From: Sequoia sempervirens
Taxonomy: Eukaryota > Streptophyta > Pinopsida > Cupressales > Cupressaceae
Direction of reading: 5' to 3'
NCBI GenBank assembly: GCA_007258455.2
Contig: VDFB02047230.1
Location: 156,221,413 to 156,285,412 of the forward strand
Length of the DNA stretch: 64,000 bases
A program made the translations under genes and the position numbers. Shown one piece after another: positions 21,293-33,719 of this stretch (positions within the stretch are counted from its first letter, which is position 1; each line of letters opens with the position of its first letter). The notes below the pieces were generated by a model. It saw only the letters and a list, made by a program, of their open reading frames with translations, ran no database searches and was not told where the DNA came from.

Positions 21293-24200
21293 ATGGTTCT
21301 CACTAGATCTCAATACAAGAAGAGTATGGAAGCCAACAAAGAAACACCCGCTTCAAGCGATCTTAGCCAAACCAATGCAGAAATGAATCCAGTAGAATCA
21401 AGTAATCCATTGACCCTCTCATCATCGCAAAATACGCAAGAAGAAAACCAAGGAGAGGACCCTACTTTTGGAATGTCTCACGAGGAAATGATAGAAATGC
21501 TCCAAAATCCGGATAATCATCGAATCATCAATGTCATGATGAGACTCAACCCTTCGTTATACATGCTTGAATTAGCAAAACAAGGGGGCAAGTTGCCTTT
21601 AGATTTTGATGTGAGTACCATAGTGGAAGAATCATTTCCACCAATCTCATCCACCATCCCCATCTCATCTACACCTCCATCTCAAAACATCACGCAAAAT
21701 ATTCTACAAATCACAACATCGTTTGCTCCAACCCAACCAAATTTCAACAAGGGAAACACATTCCTCGATGCCCTTCAAGCACATCCCCTTGTTAATAATC
21801 AAAATATGGATGCAAACACCACCTTGGAACAAAGCATACCTAAAAAGCCATTACACAAGAATGTTCCTCTCACATTCCATCATGACCCCTCATCATCATT
21901 TTTTCACGCAACACCACACACACCTCTTCTCACAAATTCACAAGAAGAGGGAAATATGTTCGGACTAGGGGACATATTCGACACCACATTCTCACAACAA
22001 CTCACATCTCGTATATTTCCACCACTTCCACCATTGCCATTATCATCCACACCACTCCTTGGTTTAGGGATTCCTCCCTTACCAAGTTTCAATCAAACCT
22101 ATATCCCAACCATCAATCAAAGCATTGCATCAAACACTCAAAATTTATCATTGATATCGCAACAACAAACGATAAATACACAATCAATGGCTACATCATC
22201 AAACATACCCCTAATATCACAAAGCATGGTCTCTCAAGGACCAATCACATCAATACCACTAACCAACACCCAAAGCATCAACAAAACATCATCATCTACC
22301 ACCATTCTGAATCCACCACCACCCCCACCACCACCAACATCCACCATATCAAGTCAAACAAATGCAACATTGCAAGCCGCTTTTCAAATGGGGTACCAAC
22401 AAGTGCAAAAACAAAAAGCTGTACAAAAAGCTGCTCAAGCCGCACAAGCTGCCCAAGCTACACAAGCTGCATTACAAGCACAAAAAGCCCAAGCATTATT
22501 GCAACAACAACAACAACAAGCCGCCCAAGCTGCGCAAGCATTACAAGCACAAAGAGTCACGCAAGCACAACTCTTATTACATCAACAAGCCACACAAGCA
22601 CAAGCTGCACAAGCACAAGTTCAAGCTCAATATCAAGCACAAAAAGTGCAAGCACAAGCACAAATTCTTGCACAAGTAGCAAAATTGTAGGCATATCAAC
22701 AAGCATTGAAGCAATACCAAGAACAACAAGAAGCGGAAAAATTGGCAGCCCAACAACAAGCGTTGTGGGAACAACAACAAGCACAACAACAAGCGTTGTT
22801 GGAGCAGCAACAAGTGCAACAACAAGCACAAATCCTAGCGCAACAACAACAAGATCAACAACAAGCATCGCTCATACAAAAGCAAGTAGAAGCCTACTTT
22901 GCTCGCCAGAACATGCATATACCATCAAACAACGCACTGCCCAACCCATCCATCCAACCCATGACCCAAACCACAACCCAAAACACTTTCATCCCACCCC
23001 CTAATCCCAAGAGTGATGTGATGACACAACTCAGGTTTCTCTCACAACAGGTACTCAACCTTCAATCGGGGCGAACAACCAAAACGCCAAGCAACTTGTG
23101 TCCCTATCCATTTGATAGGAGCCTAGAGATGAAACCATTCCCCAAGGGATTTGAAATCCAAAAATTTGACAAATATTGAGGGATGGGAAACCTTGAGGAT
23201 CACATTAGGGAATTCTAGGTTCATTGTATGAAAGTCGCATATGACGATACATATTTGATGCTACTATTCCCTAGGAGCTTGGCAGGTCCCGCTATAGAAT
23301 GGTTCTCTCACTTACCTATAGGCATTAGAACATTCCAAGAAGTCAGAGATGCATTTATTAGAAATTATGCATGTAACATTGCAATGGATGTGAGTCTTGA
23401 GGAACCTTCCACTCTAAAGCAAGGAAAGAATGAATCTTTCGCTTCATTCCTTCAATGATGGTGATCCAAAGCCAATCGGAGCAAGTGGACCATGCCAGAA
23501 GAACAACAAGTCTGCACAATCATCACCAACCTTGAAAGCCATTTAGCATTCCATCTCAAGGTTTAGGGTATCACTACATATGAACAATTTATCTCCAAGG
23601 CACTCAACATCGAAAGAGCCCTTATGACCCAACCTGCCGAATCAACGTCATATCATGAGCAACAAAATAATCGCTCACCATCAAATTACAACGATAAACC
23701 TCGTACATGGGAAAGAAACAAGAACATCAATAATGATGGCGTCATCGATGCTAAGGTGGTCATTAGTGGTCCATGCCAACATACACCCACAACACAAATC
23801 CAACATCAAAACACTCATCATACAACATATCAACCTAATAACAATCCAATCGTCAACAATCTCAATGACCAAAGAGGACTGCCCCAATGCAAAACTTATC
23901 CAAAACGCAAATACACTATTTTGGGGGAACCATTGGAAGATATAATGAAAAAGTTGATTGAAAAAAAACTTATCAAACCTCCTACATTCAAAAACTACCA
24001 AGAGCCTGATGTCAAACCTCCATGGTACAACGAGAACCAACTTTGCAAATTTCACAAAATCAAAGGTCATACCACGAACAACTGCATGAGACTCAAAAAT
24101 ATCATCCAAGATCTTATCAACAAGAAAATCTTAAACATGGAAACACCCACAGGAAATCAGGATCTTAAAATCTACACGAATCCGATGCCAAATCATGGCA

Positions 24201-24394
24201 ATAAAGGGAAAAAAAATGATAAAGGGAAGGGCAGTGTAAATCATATGTATGAAACAGTCGTTGCCTCCCTAAATGAAGACTATATGGTCATCACCATCAA
24301 GGGCACCCATTGTCAAAAGATCATCTTCACATACCTACAATGTTGTAGAGAAACTCAAGAGAACGCTAGCACACATCTCCATCATGGTTGTTAA
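21293..24394 (+). pseudogene. Gag polyprotein of element 2
   Basis: Starts at a true ATG with MVLTRSQ, a usual Tat gag N-terminus. One frame runs to 24394 without frameshift, about 1030 codons, interrupted by stops at 22688, 23177, 23216, 23456, 23462 and 23564. Order: Ser/Pro/Thr/Asn-rich N-terminus; Ala/Gln coiled-coil-like region (22376-22900); the capsid-like retrotrans_gag region (23130-23560, with LMLLFPRSLAGPAIEWFSHLP); a linker; and a zinc-knuckle-like CKFHKIKGHTTNNC (about 24041-24082). Gag forms the particle that packages element RNA. All six stops are TGA or TAG; two sit in RW-type codons where CGA to TGA is the simple explanation. Confidence 0.9.
22376..22870. repeat. CAA/CAAGC low-complexity tract coding Gln/Ala
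   Basis: Dense CAACAA, CAAGCA and CACAAGC words encode an Ala/Gln heptad-like stretch within gag. The complementary strand gives false Leu/Val-rich ORFs. The expansion makes this gag larger than typical relatives. Confidence 0.85.
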
Positions 24395-24397
24395 AAA

Positions 24398-24960
24398 TAT
24401 CATCAGCTCATAAAAAGATCCTTGAGGAAGCATTAGCCTCATCCACTATCCCCACAAATCTTGATGTGGAGCAATTCCAAGCTACTGTTGGAAATATCAT
24501 AACACCTAATCTCCTTACATTTTCAGATCAAAGTTTCGCCCAACCATTTTGACAAGCATGCACTTCACTTGGAAGCCATTGTAAACAAGAGCAAAATCAA
24601 AGGTTTGGTGGATGGAGGTGCAAGTTTGAACATCTGTTCTCTCAACCTCATCAAGCAGTTGAAAATACAGAAGATTCCATCGAACAAAGGAAAAGGCATC
24701 ACAATCGGAGCATATGATGACCAAGAAAGAGTGTCTCAAGGCACAATTAAACTCCCTATTCAAGTAGGGCCAACGCTCATGGAAACCACATGTTAGGTCT
24801 TGGACCTAGAATTACCATACAATATCCTCCTGGGACGCCCATGGATCCATGCGATGAAAGCTGTAGCATCAACCTTCCACCAATGTGTGAAATTTACACA
24901 TAATAGACAAGAGGTCAAAAACACGAAGATCCCAACCATTTTCATATTGCAAAAATCTTG
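24398..24960 (+). pseudogene. Aspartic protease of element 2
   Basis: In the same frame as gag. The active-site block reads GLVDGGASLNIC (from about 24602); Tat proteases often have DGGA where retroviruses have DTGA or DSGA, so the catalytic Asp is intact. A stop (24794-24796) splits it from the C-terminal flap and fold, where [19 protein letters not shown] matches the family. The protease would cut the gag-pol precursor. It is followed by a stop at 24958-24960 and a frame change before 25149. Confidence 0.85.
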
Positions 24961-25640
24961 AGGCCAACTATTACATAATCCCCCAAGTTCCAAAGAATGA
25001 TGAAGGCCCATCCACATCATATATTGACCCCGCTACTCTCGCGTCCACTTTTGCAATAGAGACACCCACCATCCCCACCATCTCTAATATCAAGCTCATC
25101 ATCCATGAGGATGGTTGTGGAAGCTACAAAATCCCAAACAATGCTTTTGTGATAGGAGAGTTACCACAATCTCCTAGATCATGGGGATGTCCACAAGAAA
25201 ATCAAGCTTCCGCATCACAAATCTATCCTCAAAACTATCCCGAATTCACAAGATGGGGAGACCTTGGCCATGAGGTTATTGAAGTAGATCCATCAAGCAT
25301 GTTGTATCAAGATGAAAGACCGACAGCTAATTTACCAATGGATGAGACAAGCAAGGGCCTACAAATGATGCTTGCAATGGGCTACAATAGAAATCAAAGA
25401 TTGGGACAAAACGATAATGGGCTCATAATACCTATCATGCTTGAGACATGACCCATAAAAAATCTTGGCCTTGGATGTACCCCTCCGAGAATAACCATAC
25501 GTTGCTAAAGTCCTTCTGTTAGAGCATTCAATGTTTCTCCTCAGCCAGTACTAACACAACTACATTCACCAATATCCACAGGCAATGAAACACATAACTT
25601 TATAACTGAGCCCTATATTAGTAGTGATGACGAAGACACC
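24961..25640 (+). pseudogene. Protease-RT linker with G-patch motif, element 2
   Basis: 25149-25451 is open: a spacer with ILVIGEL-like sequence, then MDETSKGLQMMLAMGYNRNQ followed by RLGQNDNGLI, which fits the hydrophobic-glycine pattern of G-patch domains (about 25338-25430). The reading frame differs from gag/protease, and RT (from 25641) is in this new frame. A frameshift lies between about 24960 and 25149. Confidence 0.65.
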
Positions 25641-26945
25641 TTGACCAATCTACCTAGGTTATTCGAAGATACCACCCTGTGTATGATTAGTACTATATCC
25701 TTTGAACCAGATAGTCAAAATCATGAGATCCACTTAGTCTACCCCCAATTGATCGACTATGACCAACGAGGACCACCGATTCTTGATACATTCAAAAATG
25801 ATGAGGCGCTCTCAGAATTCATGGGACTAAGGGATAAAATTCTAGATGGAGATCACAAAGCAGGCTTTATAATAGAGTTGGACACACACGCCTATTATGG
25901 AGAAATGATTGAATCCTTTAGTCGCAAAAGTGAGAAACTAAGAATCATATCCAAGTCCTTGAGTGAAAACCACACTGTGGCACTCTTTGACAAGAAAATA
26001 GTAAAAATAAAGGACGTATCCAACGATGAAAACCTCTTTGAGGCACCTGAGGATGAAGGATTCAATCTTCCTCTAAGAGTTATTCATCAAGAGAAGTCAG
26101 CAGTCTTGGCCGAAAAGTGCAATCCAGTCAACATAGGAACCGAGGAGGCTCCGCATATCACATTTTATGTAGAATCACTATTATTAGAAGAACAAGAAAT
26201 TCTAGTAGCATTCCTAAAGGAAAGACAAATAAACTTGGCATGGAGTTATGCCGACATGCCAGGGCTAGATCCAGAGACAATAGTTCATCATTTAGTAGTG
26301 TATCCAGAAGCAAAACCGGTCAAACAAAAGCTTCAAAAGATGCATCCTAAAATAGATTTATTGGTCAAAATGGAGCTCAAAAAGTTGTTAGATGTAAGAT
26401 TCATTCGACCAATTGACTATCTAGAATGGGTTTCAAATCTGGTACCTATTTCAAAGCCTGACGGAGCCATTAGAATCTGCACGGACTTCAGAGATTTGAA
26501 CAAAGCATGTCCAAAAGATGATTTCCTGCTTCCCAACATCAACATGATAGTAGACATGACAAAAGGGCATGAGATGCTATCCTTAATGGATGGATTTTCA
26601 GGATACAACCAGATCATGATAGCAAAAGAAGATCAGCATAAGATTGCTGTTACTTGTCCATGATTTCTGCTGGAACATGATGACATTGGCCCTAAAGAAT
26701 GCTAGGGCAACCTGTAAAAGGGCCATGAGACTATGTTCCATGACATGATTCGCCAGGCAATGAAGACTATGCTTGATGATATTCAAAAGCTAACTCAAAG
26801 GAAGGAACCAAGATCATACCATAACCCTAAGTACTATCTTTGACAAGTGGAGGAATACAAAGTCGGATTCGTCCCAAGAGTGCATGCTAGCGTGCAATTA
26901 GGTAAATTGCTAGGATGCACGCATTATCAATAGGGGTATAAAGGG
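25641..26945 (+). pseudogene. Reverse transcriptase of element 2
   Basis: 340 codons are open to 26663. The pre-RT linker has YADMPGLDPETIVHHL; the palm follows with FIRPIDYLEWVSNLVPISKP, CTDFRDLNKACPKDD and SLMDGFSGYNQI. After a frame break at CP (26661) the next part is still readable (LKNARATCKRAM). The catalytic YxDD box reads M-L-D-D at 26769-26780, Tyr lost but both Asp kept. The connection follows with EEYKVGFVPRVH and a GKLLG block. Stops and frameshifts after 26660 make it dead. Upstream of the break it is among the best preserved coding in the window. Confidence 0.9.
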
Positions 26946-27059
26946 TGGATCCGAAAAAGTGAAAGCAATCCTCAGGATGAAGCACCGAGAACATTAAAAC
27001 TATTTGAGAGAGGTCTCAAGGCATACGCTAATCCATAGTGATTAACAAGCTTGTGAGAC

Positions 27060-27560
27060 CGTGGGAGCCATATTCTCACCTACTCACAAGGGGTAGCATA
27101 CAAATGGGATGAAAAATGCTTGAAGAGGCATTCAACAAGATCAGGAATATCTCGGCATTCCCACAGTTTAATGCCACCTATCCCGAGAAAGCCATTGATC
27201 TTATATGTGTCAGCAACAGCAGCAGCCCTAAGAGCTCTCTTGGCTCATCATGTTGAAAACAAAATAGAGAGGGCTATCTACTATATTAGCAGGACAATGG
27301 TCGGCCATGAGCTAAATTACTCATTCATCAAGAAAGCTTGCCTGTGATAGTGTTTTGCATCCCAAAATTCGGACACTACATGTTACTTCCTGGTCAAGCT
27401 CATTGCCAAGTATTTATAATATCTCTTATCAAAGCCAATATTAATTGACGGAATGGAAAAATAGGTCATGATATTATGGAATATGACATCCGGTATGTGG
27501 GCAAGGCCATCAAGGGTCAAGTTATTGCGGACCAATAACGAAGCACCTATATTAGAATCC
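27060..27560 (+). pseudogene. RNase H of element 2
   Basis: 27120-27347 is open. VAYKWDEKCLKR leads into LMPPIPRKPLILYVSATAAA, LRALLAHHVENKIERAIYYI and HELNYSFIKKACL, the standard gypsy RNase H series. The tail degrades after a stop at 27345 but still shows IAKYL and IKGQVIADQ in shifted frames (to about 27535). The enzyme would remove RNA from RNA:DNA hybrids during cDNA synthesis. Confidence 0.82.
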
Positions 27561-28142
27561 CCTTGTCTCAAAGTTTTAAAATGAGTCTATTTTTAACCTC
27601 CAAAGCGTTAGCGATCCTCGAAACTATCGCCGATGGCTCTTGCCATAGCATGGATCGGGGTTAGTGTCTTCATCACCCCATGGGGGCCCATCTGGTCATA
27701 CAAACTAGCATTTCCTTGCTAACATCGTAGAGTATGAGGCTTTGACTATAGAGCCTCGGGATAGCGGTGCAATCAAATATCATAGCTCTCAAAGTCTACG
27801 GAGACTCTCAGTTGATCATAAATCAAGTCAATAATGAATATCGGACCAAGGATGATAAGCTCACTCCACACAAGAAATTGGTGGAGACTCTCAAAGAATC
27901 TTTCATTGAAATAACATTTGAGCAGATTCCTAGAACCAACAACAGAGTAGCAGATGCCATAGCAACAATTGGATCCTTGCTAAATATTCCCAACAATGTT
28001 CCAAAATATGAATTCTTGATTGAGCGACTTCTGTTCCGCGTTGAGGTGCACCAAAATCGGAATTCATGAAATCATTGAGTCCTAGGTGATCCTTAGTATC
28101 ATGACATCTATACATATCTTTGAATAAGAATCATACCTGCTG
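27561..28142 (+). pseudogene. Second, archaeal-type RNase H of element 2
   Basis: The first half is badly broken (DGSCHSMDRG near 27632 for the usual DGS-x-GAG block, then FITPWGP). The second half at 27767-28069 is open and clear: KVYGDSQLIINQVNNEYRTK and EQIPRTNNRVADAIATIGS, carrying the Asp of the GDSQLI block and the conserved ADA. A duplicated RNase H is diagnostic for the Tat lineage. Confidence 0.8.
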
Positions 28143-28790
28143 ACTTACCATTGAGCCTAAAAAAAACCTTTGTAAAAAAGGCATCCATATTTGTGATCCT
28201 AGGTGATACCCTATACCGTAGAAGCATAGAAGGTACCTTACTGCGCTACCTAAATGCTGAGGAGGCATTAACAGCTCTAGCGAGGTTCATATGGTGTCAT
28301 GGTACACACTCAGTGGAATTGACCATCACTGCAAAGCGGCCCAGGGATGAGGGTATTCTTGGCCCATGATGGAAAGAAGCACATGATTATGCTAAAAATG
28401 TTTACAATGTTAGCAGCATGGGGACCTCATTCATGCTCCAACTCAAGAGCTTCACCCGATTATCACACCATGGCCCTTCTCGCAATGGGGACTCGATCTC
28501 ATTGGAAAAATCACACCTACCTCATCCAATGGTCACAAATTCATTATCACTATATTTGAGTGCTTGTTGTGTGTGATGCGAGTCGTGGCCAGCATCTACG
28601 AAACAATCCACCCTCACAGGCTTATCGAGACTAGCATCCGCACACCTGACAAAACAAGTTGAACCCTATGAGTGGCTAGGACCGTTTTTCCTGTGTAAGT
28701 TATAAATCGGGGCATATGGGTTATCAACATTGAAGGGAACCTACTGTGGAGGGCAATAAATAGCTCCCATCTCAAAAAAATTTATGCCTA
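28143..28790 (+). pseudogene. Gutted integrase of element 2
   Basis: Zinc-binding N-terminus: SIFVILGDTLYRRSIEGTLL at 28151-28369, HGTHS, then in other frames MMERSTHDYAKN and a frame-broken WP..QWG..LIGKI approach (to about 28530). After about 28560 most of the catalytic core with all three acidic residues is missing. The sequence resumes only with the extreme C-terminus (GPF near 28681, then GAYGLSTLKG, YCGG and a KKFMP-like end at 28788). An internal deletion of several hundred bases is inferred by comparison with copies A and B. Confidence 0.8.
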
Positions 28791-31559
28791 ATTCTTTCAA
28801 GGTATAGAACCAAAAAATCCAAAAAAAAAAGAAAAAGTCCTGAAAAAATGGTTACCTCGGTGAAAACACAGCGAAGCGAGCGTCTAGTGACAATAAAAAA
28901 TCGAGAAGAAGAAGCGTCCAAAAAATAAAAAAACAAGGATAAAAAAAAATCGTCTTATAGCGAAAACCACTTTGGTGGCACTTTGGGCAAGTACCTTGGT
29001 GAAAACCTGGCACACATGCGCCTTGTGTAAATAAGCACGTTCCATCCACCAGGACCTCTACGGCTTGTTCGACATCATCCATCCATTTCCCATCCACCTA
29101 TCGCATCACTCATCCACTCGCATCCGCACCATAGCTTGGTCTTGTCTTCGTATCATGATCCCTCCTAGTACTACTCGACCCATCCTCAAGGTCAGTTCAT
29201 CCTACCTTTATCGGAGTAGTCTATTGCATCACATTGGGGGCATGTTCTTATCGGATCGGATTCGTGTATGATCTTAAAATCCTCAAATCAGAAAATCCAA
29301 AAACATAAGAAAATTGCAAAATCCAAAAACATCAGAACATCAGAAAATCCAAAACATCAAAACATCAGAAAATCCAAAAACATAAGAAAATTGCAAAATC
29401 CAAAAACAGGTCAAAAGTCATTCAAAAAGCCAAAAACAAGGTCGTCTTGTCAAACTACGTCATCTCTGAGCTTGAACGTAGGCAAGGTTGGTCTTTGATC
29501 ATCCCCTGAGACATTTAGGTCAGTCCTATAGGAGTTTGTCATAATAAACTGGCATCCATCATGTATATCATCATTTGTAAATCGATCAAGTTGTCAGTTG
29601 AACTACATGGTCTCTGCATGTATAACGTAGGCAAGACTCATCTATCGATCAGACCTCGAGACCCCTAGGATAGGTCTTTAGGTTAGTTTCTTGGTCAAAA
29701 TCTCATAAAATCCCAAAAACATTGGAAAATAAAAAATCAAAACATTTCAAAATCTCAAAAACACCAAAAATAGCCTCAAAAACACCAAAAATAGCCTCAA
29801 AAACATTGCAAAACACCAGAAACATCCAATTATTTGAAAAAAATCCATCCATCTCATCTCGCTTGCACCCGCAATAAGCATCATCCATAATAAACTGATC
29901 ATCATCATCAACCTTTGGTGAAACAGTTAGAAACAAGTCTAGCAGGTTTAAAGTGAAAACCCAAAAAAACGTCAAGTCAAAAGTCTAAGTCAGTACGTAA
30001 GCAAGCCGATTATCTCTTCGTATTGGTAACTCATCATCTGAATTGGTCCCATATCAATCATCCCCCTATAAATGAAATGACGTGCCGCCATCCACTAACA
30101 TGTCCTAGGATGAATCCTTCCTACATTGGGCATTATCTTTTGGCAATAAGTCTCATTTATCATCCTTAGAAAACATATCCTCTTTCCGTTAGTGGTATTG
30201 AAGAGCATCAGTTTGTTTGTTTACTTGGTATTTATCTTTTTGACTTATCTTATTTTGCACTCATTCCAAGGACGTCTCGATGATATCCCAGGACAGAGGA
30301 TTTAGAGAAATAGGATTCGGGCAATGATCATTATCTGTTGTATGTTGTGTTTGTTGGACGTTCTTGTAATATAACCTCCGCGAATACTTGCTTTGTTAGG
30401 TATATGCGGAAGAAGTCTAGGGAAAATTGTTGACTATTGCAGGGATAGGTTTACCTTTCCGTGTTTTGGTCTGAGGTGTCTGAAATTTCTGAAGTACATC
30501 CTAGCAAGGTTTTTGTATGTCAGGTGTGAACAAGAATACTCCTATTTGATTGTCAAGTCAAAGTCCATCACACTAGGTACAACACCATCTTGGTTTTCTA
30601 TACCTTGATGCATCGTACCATGTGTGTTATCAAACATAAGAAAATTTTTCCCTTTGAAAATCCCAATTCCTCGGCAAGTAATCATCATTATCATCATCAT
30701 CATCATTTGCATTTGTGTCATCTTGCATCTTGTTGAAATGACTTCTTCTTTTCTTAACTAATCACGCTAACAAGGTACTATGACAGCTGATCATCATCAC
30801 CATCATCGTCATCAATCCTGCATCCACAAATCATTAGCATATTGCATAAACTTATCATATAGGAAACACACACATTGCATTTTAAATAGGTGCATTCATG
30901 ACATCGCATTCCACCCATTACATGGCATCTCATGACATTACATTGATCATTGCATAAACATTCATTTGCATCAACATAGCATGAACGAAGCATCTCATAA
31001 ACAATAGGAATACAAGTATTTAATTCATTAGGCATACATATCATCGCATTAACATATCATTGCATTACATACATCATCATTTAGGATAATAACATTTGCC
31101 TCTCGTACAATCATTTCATTTGCATCATATCACATTCATCCATAAATAATTTCATATAGAAACATTTTCCCACATATCATTGCATATACCATAAATCAAA
31201 TCCATATCACATATTGCATTGGCATAAAATAAACCATCATATAGATAACATCATTGCACATCATATCATAGGGTTAGCATAATAGAGATCTGTTAGTCAT
31301 AATCATGGCATAAACATCATTAGAAATAAATGCATCCATAAAACATCACTGCAAAGCATATAGAAATAAACCATCCATGCATAAATAAAAGAACACATTG
31401 CATTGCATCAAAATCAACTCATATATATCTCATATAATCATATCACTGTCATAGTACAAAGAATAATAATCGGATCACTGTACATATATGTCAATCGGTA
31501 TAAAATGCCCATCAGGCTATCAAAAATGAGCCCATATAGCACAAAAAGTACATCATAAT
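28791..31559 (+). other. Non-coding tail of element 2, first part
   Basis: No supported ORF. A-rich tandem words, AAAATCCAAAAACATCAG and variants, fill 29268-29425. AAACACCAAAAATAGCCTC is repeated at 29758-29800. From about 30680 to 31450 the composition shifts to CATCAT, GCATTGCAT and ACATTTGCAT words. Between them, 29480-29670 has two copies of a block with TCTGAGCTTGAACGTAGGCAAG and TCTGCATGTATAACGTAGGCAAG. Confidence 0.6.
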
Positions 31560-33418
31560 ATCTCGATCATGGCCGATCTCCGTGAATGCTGCCCTTGCCC
31601 TTGTCACCATGACCCTTTGGTGGTCTCTGGTTGGCTCGCTCTGAGTAATCTAGGACCTAGTCTGCTCTAGGAACTGTATCGTGGTAGGCCCAATGGTAAT
31701 ACTCTATCTCTTGGATAGCATCTCTGTAGGATCGTACCGACACGGTATCCTGGGACAAGGAGGTTGTCATGCTCTCAATATGCTGCCTGCGACCTAGCTC
31801 TGTGGCTGTAGCTCTATAGCCTATCTCTGCTGCATAGCCTGATCCCTCTCTGCTCTGAGCTGCTCCCTCTCAGCTCGTGCCTAGTCCCTCTCTATTGTCA
31901 CTGCCTGTACCTGGGCCTGTAGCTATAAAATCAAGGCATCCCATGCATCTGCCTGCCCTACTGGCTATACCCGTGGATGTGCATGAACTTGACCCTCACC
32001 CTTAGCTTGTGGTGGTGGGATTGGTGGATCCTACTGCTGGTCCTACATGGGGACATCTCCCTGACCTGGCGGAATTGGGGGCACCTCTAGTGGATCCTGT
32101 CGGATCTCAATCCTCGCACCTCGCCCTTGCACTTGTCCTCTACCTCTGCCTCTGACCCTATACGCCTTGGGATCCTCACCTAGAACAATCAACCAAAGAT
32201 GAGGTATGAACCAATTTGTGTACACCTATGTGGTGCCCGGATCTGCCAATCCTTGATCATAAGCCCAAGGTCGGGCCACCAATTGCTGGAAGCTATCAAC
32301 TGCCTCTGCGGTAGGAATGTCAGGCCCCCATGACACTTGTGTCATGTTGCGTGCAAAGATGGCTACGTAACCATTATCTGGACGATCCTACGGCTCTCCA
32401 AACTAACGCTGAACATGCCCTAGCAGGTACCGCTCAAGCATGGTGTGCTCCCGCCCTTGCATGTATCAATCTTGGTGGTAGTAGAAAAGTTGATCTACAT
32501 CGTCAGCCCATCCAGGCTGACCAAGATATGGACGCCAAGTAAACACGAGCATCTCATCTAGAACCCGCCTCCAGTAGGGGATCCCATGCTCGCCGGTGTG
32601 TGTGAAGGACACACCCTCTCTGTATTGTGCCACTAGGGCATCCTCTGCTCCCATCGGAACCAGAACAACCCGTGGACGTAGCACAGAAATGTGCTCCCAT
32701 GCCCAAATATGCAACAAGGTCATGCCGGCTCCTAGTGCTCTACCATCCACATACGCATACTCATGCAAGTCCTTGTAAAGTGAAACTAGAAGGACGGGCC
32801 CCCATGCAAATCGAACTGGCCTGTCTCAGACCATCCTCTCCCAACAGTAACCCCAACCTAGACTAAAATATCGCCCTCGTCTATCTGAGGCAACCAAACT
32901 CAAAATAATCGCTGCACTGCCTAGCGGAAGGGAGGTGTGATAACTCTGTACTGCTCTAGCTCGATCTGCCCCTCACAGTAAATAATATCTCACATGGAAA
33001 GGACTTGGATGCAACAGTCACGTCCCTCCTCCATTTTGTGGATCACCCATCGGCCATGAATGGGCAATCGAAGTATGCGCCAGACGTCCTCCAAGGTGAT
33101 GGTCGCCTCACCAGTGGGAAGATGAAATGACGATGTCTCGCTGTGCCACCTCTCGGCCAGCGCTGACAACATCCTGAGGTGTGTGCACACGGGCGCTGCA
33201 TATGCAATGTGCCATAGTCCTACAACTCCCAGCCAATCCTGGTCCCTGTTACTCAGATCTCGTAAAATGCTTGCCAAATCCTGTGACCAGTGCTCCCAAG
33301 AATAGAGCTCCCTAGGCCCGTCCTGCATCAAAGAAGTCAGCGTGTTAAATTTTTTGAAAAAATTCCTCGTCAAGCACCTCGAGCTCATTTCCAACGGCGT
33401 AGTTTGTGAAGGCATCAT
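31560..33418 (-). pseudogene. Antisense plant mobile domain (PMD) ORF, element 2
   Basis: 33418-32990 (142 codons) starts with Met and contains WLGVVGLWHIAYAAPVCTHL, ALAERWHSETSSFHLPTG and EATITLEDVWRILRLPIHGRW, a clear PMD N-terminal half. In another frame 32768-32466 continues with GRALGAGMTLLHIWAWEHI and a WRPYLGQ block, also typical of PMD. 32225-32043 is Arg/Gly-rich (RGRGRGQVQGRGAR). A coiled-coil-like tail (about 31870-31790) follows. Frameshifts and stops abound. It lies between integrase and 3' LTR and runs against the polyprotein, as in copy A. It is more GC-rich than the neighbouring sequence. Confidence 0.8.
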
Positions 33419-33467
33419 AGTTTGAGTTTCCTCAAACTCTGATGTTAGACTCGAATTTGACTAAATA

Positions 33468-33694
33468 GCGCCGTCGCGGCGCACTTTAACCCCCAGCGTC
33501 GCAATTTGCTTGAAAAGGGCACTACCGTGGCACAATTTTCCAAACTGGCCCGCCGAGTCCGAGCTGAGCCCAAGCCCAGCGGTAGAGTTTCTAAACTCCA
33601 AATTGAACCACTGCGGTGCTAAACAGCACCGTTGCAGTGCAAAATGACTAAAAGCGGTGCACTTTAAACACCGAGCGGCACTATAATAGTGCCG
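33468..33694. repeat. GC-rich palindrome cluster upstream of the PMD ORF
   Basis: GCGCCG-tcg-CGGCGC at 33468-33482. Arms CACTGC-GGTGCT and AGCACC-gtt-GCAGTG around AAAC at 33609-33639. CGGCACTAT-A-ATAGTGCCG, perfect, at 33676-33694. Weaker units lie at 33515-33531 and 33650-33675. The cluster starts 50 bases upstream (minus strand) of the PMD ORF Met. Surrounding DNA is far less CpG-rich. Confidence 0.8.
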
Positions 33695-33719
33695 TTGGAG
33701 GCAAGCTCATCTTAAAACA

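Noticed and set aside
22557..22868. Val/Leu-rich minus-strand ORFs resembling membrane proteins
   Set aside because: Antisense of the Gln/Ala (CAA-rich) part of gag.
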